From Burkholderiaceae bacterium (GTDB taxonomy: Bacteria > Pseudomonadota > Gammaproteobacteria > Burkholderiales > Burkholderiaceae_C): DNA of 64,000 nt. The stretch covers positions 463,666 through 527,665 of the forward strand of contig JAGOPK010000003.1 of the NCBI GenBank assembly GCA_017992055.1. The letters run 5' to 3'. A program made the position numbers and the translations under genes. The notes beneath the pieces are model-generated. The model saw only the letters and a list, made by a program, of their open reading frames with translations, searched no databases and had not been told where the DNA came from. This document shows positions 61,802 through 64,000 of this stretch, piece by piece (positions within the stretch are counted from its first letter, which is position 1; the number at the start of each line of letters is the position of its first letter).

Positions 61802-63715
61802 TCAATACAGCCGGATCGCGGTGTCGAAGTGCCAGCTGCGGCGGATCTCCACCACGTCGTACTGGCGCGCCAGGGCCGGCGGAAAGGCGGGGTAGGGTGC
61901 CTGGCTGTGCACCACGCGCCGTATCGCCTCGTCGATCTCCGGCACGCCGCTGGAGATGACGAAGTTCACCGATTCCACCGAGCCATCGGCGCGCAGGGCC
62001 ACGGTCACCAGCGGCTGGGTATGCGGACGTTTGACCACGTCCCGCACCAGGTCGAAGGTCGGGTTCAGATGGATCTTGCGCGCCCAGGCTTCACCGTACA
62101 GCAGCAGGTCCTGGTTGGGATCGGCGCGGCCGAACAGCCGGCCACGGCGCAGGCTGCTGATCGACGACGGCAGGCTGGCGGCGGCCCGTGCCGCCGCATC
62201 ACGCTGGGCCCGCTCTTCATCCAGCTGGCGGCCGATGGCACGCAGCCGCGCCTCGCGCCGGGCCTCGGCCTCCTGGCGCTCGGCATCGGCCCTGGCGGTG
62301 GCTGCAGCGCTGGCGGCGCGGGCGGCTTCCTGACGCGCGGCTTCGAGTCGTGAGGCTTCGACTCGCGCCGCTTCCTGTTTCGCCGCTTCCTGTCTCGCTG
62401 CGTCTTGTCGTGCGGTCTCTTGTCGGGAAGCCTCCTGCCGCGCGGCTTCAGCGCGTGCCGTGGCTTGGCGCTCGGCCTCGACGCGTGCCGCGGCCAGTCG
62501 GGCGGCTTCCTGGCGCATTGCCTCGGCCTGCGCAGCCTGCTCGCGCGCCAGTTCCTGCTGTCGTGATGCGGCCGCGCGGGCTGCGGCCTGCCGCTCGGCC
62601 TCGGCCCGTGCGGTCTCGGCTGAGGCCGCCTGGCGGCGTGCGTCTTCAGCCTGCGCTGCCGCCAGGCGCTCGGCCTCGGCGCGCGCCGCGGCCCGGCGCG
62701 CCAGCTCGGCCAGGGCCGCTTCCTGGCGGGCCATTTCCAGCTGCCGTTCCGCGGCTGCGCGGGCGATGGCCCGGCGCTCGGCTTCCACCCGTGCGGCCTC
62801 GGCCGCCTGCAGGCGTGCCGCTTCTGCGCGTATGGCCTCAGCGCGCACGGCTTCTGCACGCACGGCTTCGGCCAGCGCGGCGGCCTGGCGTTCGGCCTGC
62901 CGGCTCTGCTGCTCCGCACGCAGCCTGGCTTCGTGGTCTGGCTGCGGCTGCGGCGCCAATGCGGAGGGGCTGGATGTTGCGGGCACTGCCACCGACGCGG
63001 CGGCCAGCGTGGGGGCTGGCGCCGGCATGGGCGCCGGCACTGGCACTGGCATGGTCATCGGCGCGGAGGCGAGTTCTTGCGCAGGCACCACCACCGGCGT
63101 GGCCGGCGCCGATGCGGCTGCGGGCACCGACCATTCGGCCTCGGCCGTGGCCCTGGTCGGGCTGGCGGTCAGCAGCTTGCGGGGCTGGACCGTGGCCGGG
63201 GCCGGCTGTGAGTGCGGTGCCGGCCAGGGTTGGAGTGGTTGGAGCGACTGGCTGGACAGGGCTTCGGAACGGTCAACCACTTCCGGCGGCGTCCAGGGCA
63301 GCAGCAGCAGCTCGGTCGGCAGGTCTGCGGCCTTGCCGTCGGGTCTTGCGCTCGCCGCCGCCACCGCTTCTTCGGTGGCGGCCGCCACGCCGTCCGCGGC
63401 CGGGGCCGGCGGACCCGGCTGCAGCGAGATGCGCAGCTCGGGCAGTTCGGCCCGGCGCTGCTGCCAGGGCAGGTTGAAGCCCGGCAGGCCCAGGCCGTCG
63501 CCATCAAAGCTCAAGCCCAGCAGCAAGGTGTGCAGGGCCAGCGAGATCAGCAGCGCCGGTGGCAGGCGGCGTGGCCCGGCCGGTGCGGCGCAGGCCGGCA
63601 GGTCCGGTGGCGGCGGCCAGGTTTCGGCGCGGTCCTCGGCGCTTTCTTCAGCGCCCTCGTCCGTGCAATGCACTGCGCCGCCATCGGCCGCGGGATCTGC
63701 GTGCGGTTCGCTCAA
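61802..63715 (-). CDS. TonB/TolA-like energy-transducing protein with long alanine-rich helix
   Basis: The protein has an N-terminal membrane helix (LLISLALHTLLLGLSF) and a proline-rich segment. An approximately 260-residue alanine-, glutamate- and arginine-rich coiled helix (ARAEAERLAAAQAED and many similar runs) resembles TolA domain II. A C-terminal TonB domain follows (PLVTVALRADGSVESVNFVISSG; EIDEAIRRVV). The start is unclear: a TTG at 63715 (637 residues) or a GTG at 63673 both fit, and the frame further upstream looks like noise. It would span the periplasm and drive an outer-membrane receptor. No ExbBD is adjacent. Confidence 0.8.
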   Translation of the reverse strand: MSEPHADPAADGGAVHCTDEGAEESAEDRAETWPPPPDLPACAAPAGPRRLPPALLISLALHTLLLGLSFDGDGLGLPGFNLPWQQRRAELPELRISLQPGPPAPAADGVAAATEEAVAAASARPDGKAADLPTELLLLPWTPPEVVDRSEALSSQSLQPLQPWPAPHSQPAPATVQPRKLLTASPTRATAEAEWSVPAAASAPATPVVVPAQELASAPMTMPVPVPAPMPAPAPTLAAASVAVPATSSPSALAPQPQPDHEARLRAEQQSRQAERQAAALAEAVRAEAVRAEAIRAEAARLQAAEAARVEAERRAIARAAAERQLEMARQEAALAELARRAAARAEAERLAAAQAEDARRQAASAETARAEAERQAAARAAASRQQELAREQAAQAEAMRQEAARLAAARVEAERQATARAEAARQEASRQETARQDAARQEAAKQEAARVEASRLEAARQEAARAASAAATARADAERQEAEARREARLRAIGRQLDEERAQRDAAARAAASLPSSISSLRRGRLFGRADPNQDLLLYGEAWARKIHLNPTFDLVRDVVKRPHTQPLVTVALRADGSVESVNFVISSGVPEIDEAIRRVVHSQAPYPAFPPALARQYDVVEIRRSWHFDTAIRLY

Positions 63716-63842
63716 GCTGGCCCCGCCCCCGGGGTCCGCACCGCCGCGCCTGAGCCTGACATCCCGGGGACCGACATGAACCGCATGCGGCCCATTGTCA
63801 CTGCCGCCGTGCCGGCCCGGCCGGCACGGCGCTGTCCACGGG

Positions 63843-64000
63843 TCAGTGCTGGCGCAGCCGCGGCGCCTGCCCCGCGCTGCCAAAGGCCTCGAAGCGCGCC
63901 TGGCAGATGCCGCGGGCGGCCTGCTTGGCTGCGGTCAGCGCCTTGCGCGGGTCGAACTCGGCGCGCTGCTCGGCCAGGCGCTGACGCATCGCGCCGGTCA
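63843..64000 (-). CDS. fba: Class II fructose-bisphosphate aldolase, C-terminal fragment
   Basis: The last 52 codons, cut by the right edge, read [21 protein letters not shown] and end [11 protein letters not shown]-like (here [19 protein letters not shown]). That is the conserved C-terminus of class II aldolases of the Calvin-cycle/glycolytic type. The active site lies outside the window. About 127 bases without recognisable features separate it from the TonB-like gene. Confidence 0.8.
   Translation of the reverse strand, partial: TGAMRQRLAEQRAEFDPRKALTAAKQAARGICQARFEAFGSAGQAPRLRQH

Overview
This is a very GC-rich, densely coded stretch of a bacterial chromosome. GTG starts are common and no gap between genes exceeds about 275 bases. 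The oxygen-tolerant membrane-bound hydrogenase locus has the Cupriavidus/Ralstonia gene order. Together with a TRAP-linked catabolic operon, an SHP/DHC/cytochrome b operon and a PEP-CTERM protein, this suggests a Burkholderiales betaproteobacterium near Rubrivivax, Leptothrix or Roseateles. The taxon is inferred from gene content, not from a marker gene. I saw no rRNA, tRNA, CRISPR array or insertion sequence.

Layout. 1-1755 (minus): a multihaem c-type cytochrome, apparently split by a frameshift and cut by the left edge. 1836-5509: a MocR-type regulator, CcoG and an orphan 4Fe-4S protein. 5542-14189: a GntR/FCD regulator divergent from an eight-gene catabolic operon (FAD oxidase, three TRAP transporter genes, SDR dehydrogenase, ICL/PEP-mutase-type lyase, DapA-type aldolase, ribokinase-type sugar kinase). 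14285-26740: a two-partner secretion pair, TpsB plus a 3565-residue TpsA exoprotein with seven long tandem repeats, YDG repeats and a C-terminal caspase-like (C14) domain with an intact His/Cys dyad. This fusion is the most unusual item in the window. 26759-31420: a 1553-residue hybrid histidine kinase with four PAS domains, two receiver domains and an HPt domain.

31523-53462 (all minus except one small gene): the [NiFe]-hydrogenase locus. In transcription order it reads hoxK-hoxG-hupE-hoxZ-hoxM-hoxL-hoxO-hoxQ-hoxR-hoxT-hoxV-hypA-hypB-hypF(short)-hypC-hypD-hypE-hoxA-[hipB-hipA]-hoxB-[small membrane gene on +, MCP-like gene]-hoxC-hoxJ. Structural subunits, the cytochrome b partner, a nickel permease, the maturation set and the H2-sensing circuit (regulatory hydrogenase HoxBC, kinase HoxJ, NtrC-type activator HoxA) are all present. 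The sensing circuit is interrupted twice, by a HipBA-type toxin-antitoxin pair and by a stripped-down chemoreceptor-like gene. A -24/-12-like element and an FNR-like box lie upstream of hoxK.

53737-54320: a ParE-type toxin-antitoxin pair with an apparently leaderless promoter and a built-in operator. 54387-55908: TruD and a DUF1801 protein. 55901-57634 (minus): the SHP / dihaem cytochrome c / cytochrome b operon, divergent from a PepSY protein and a two-component system (57762-60194). Paired TTCA-N7-TTCA sites lie in the shared control region. 60415-61782: a PEP-CTERM esterase-like (phytase-like) protein. 61802-63715 (minus): a TonB/TolA-like protein with a long alanine-rich helix. 63843-64000 (minus): the C-terminal end of a class II fructose-bisphosphate aldolase.
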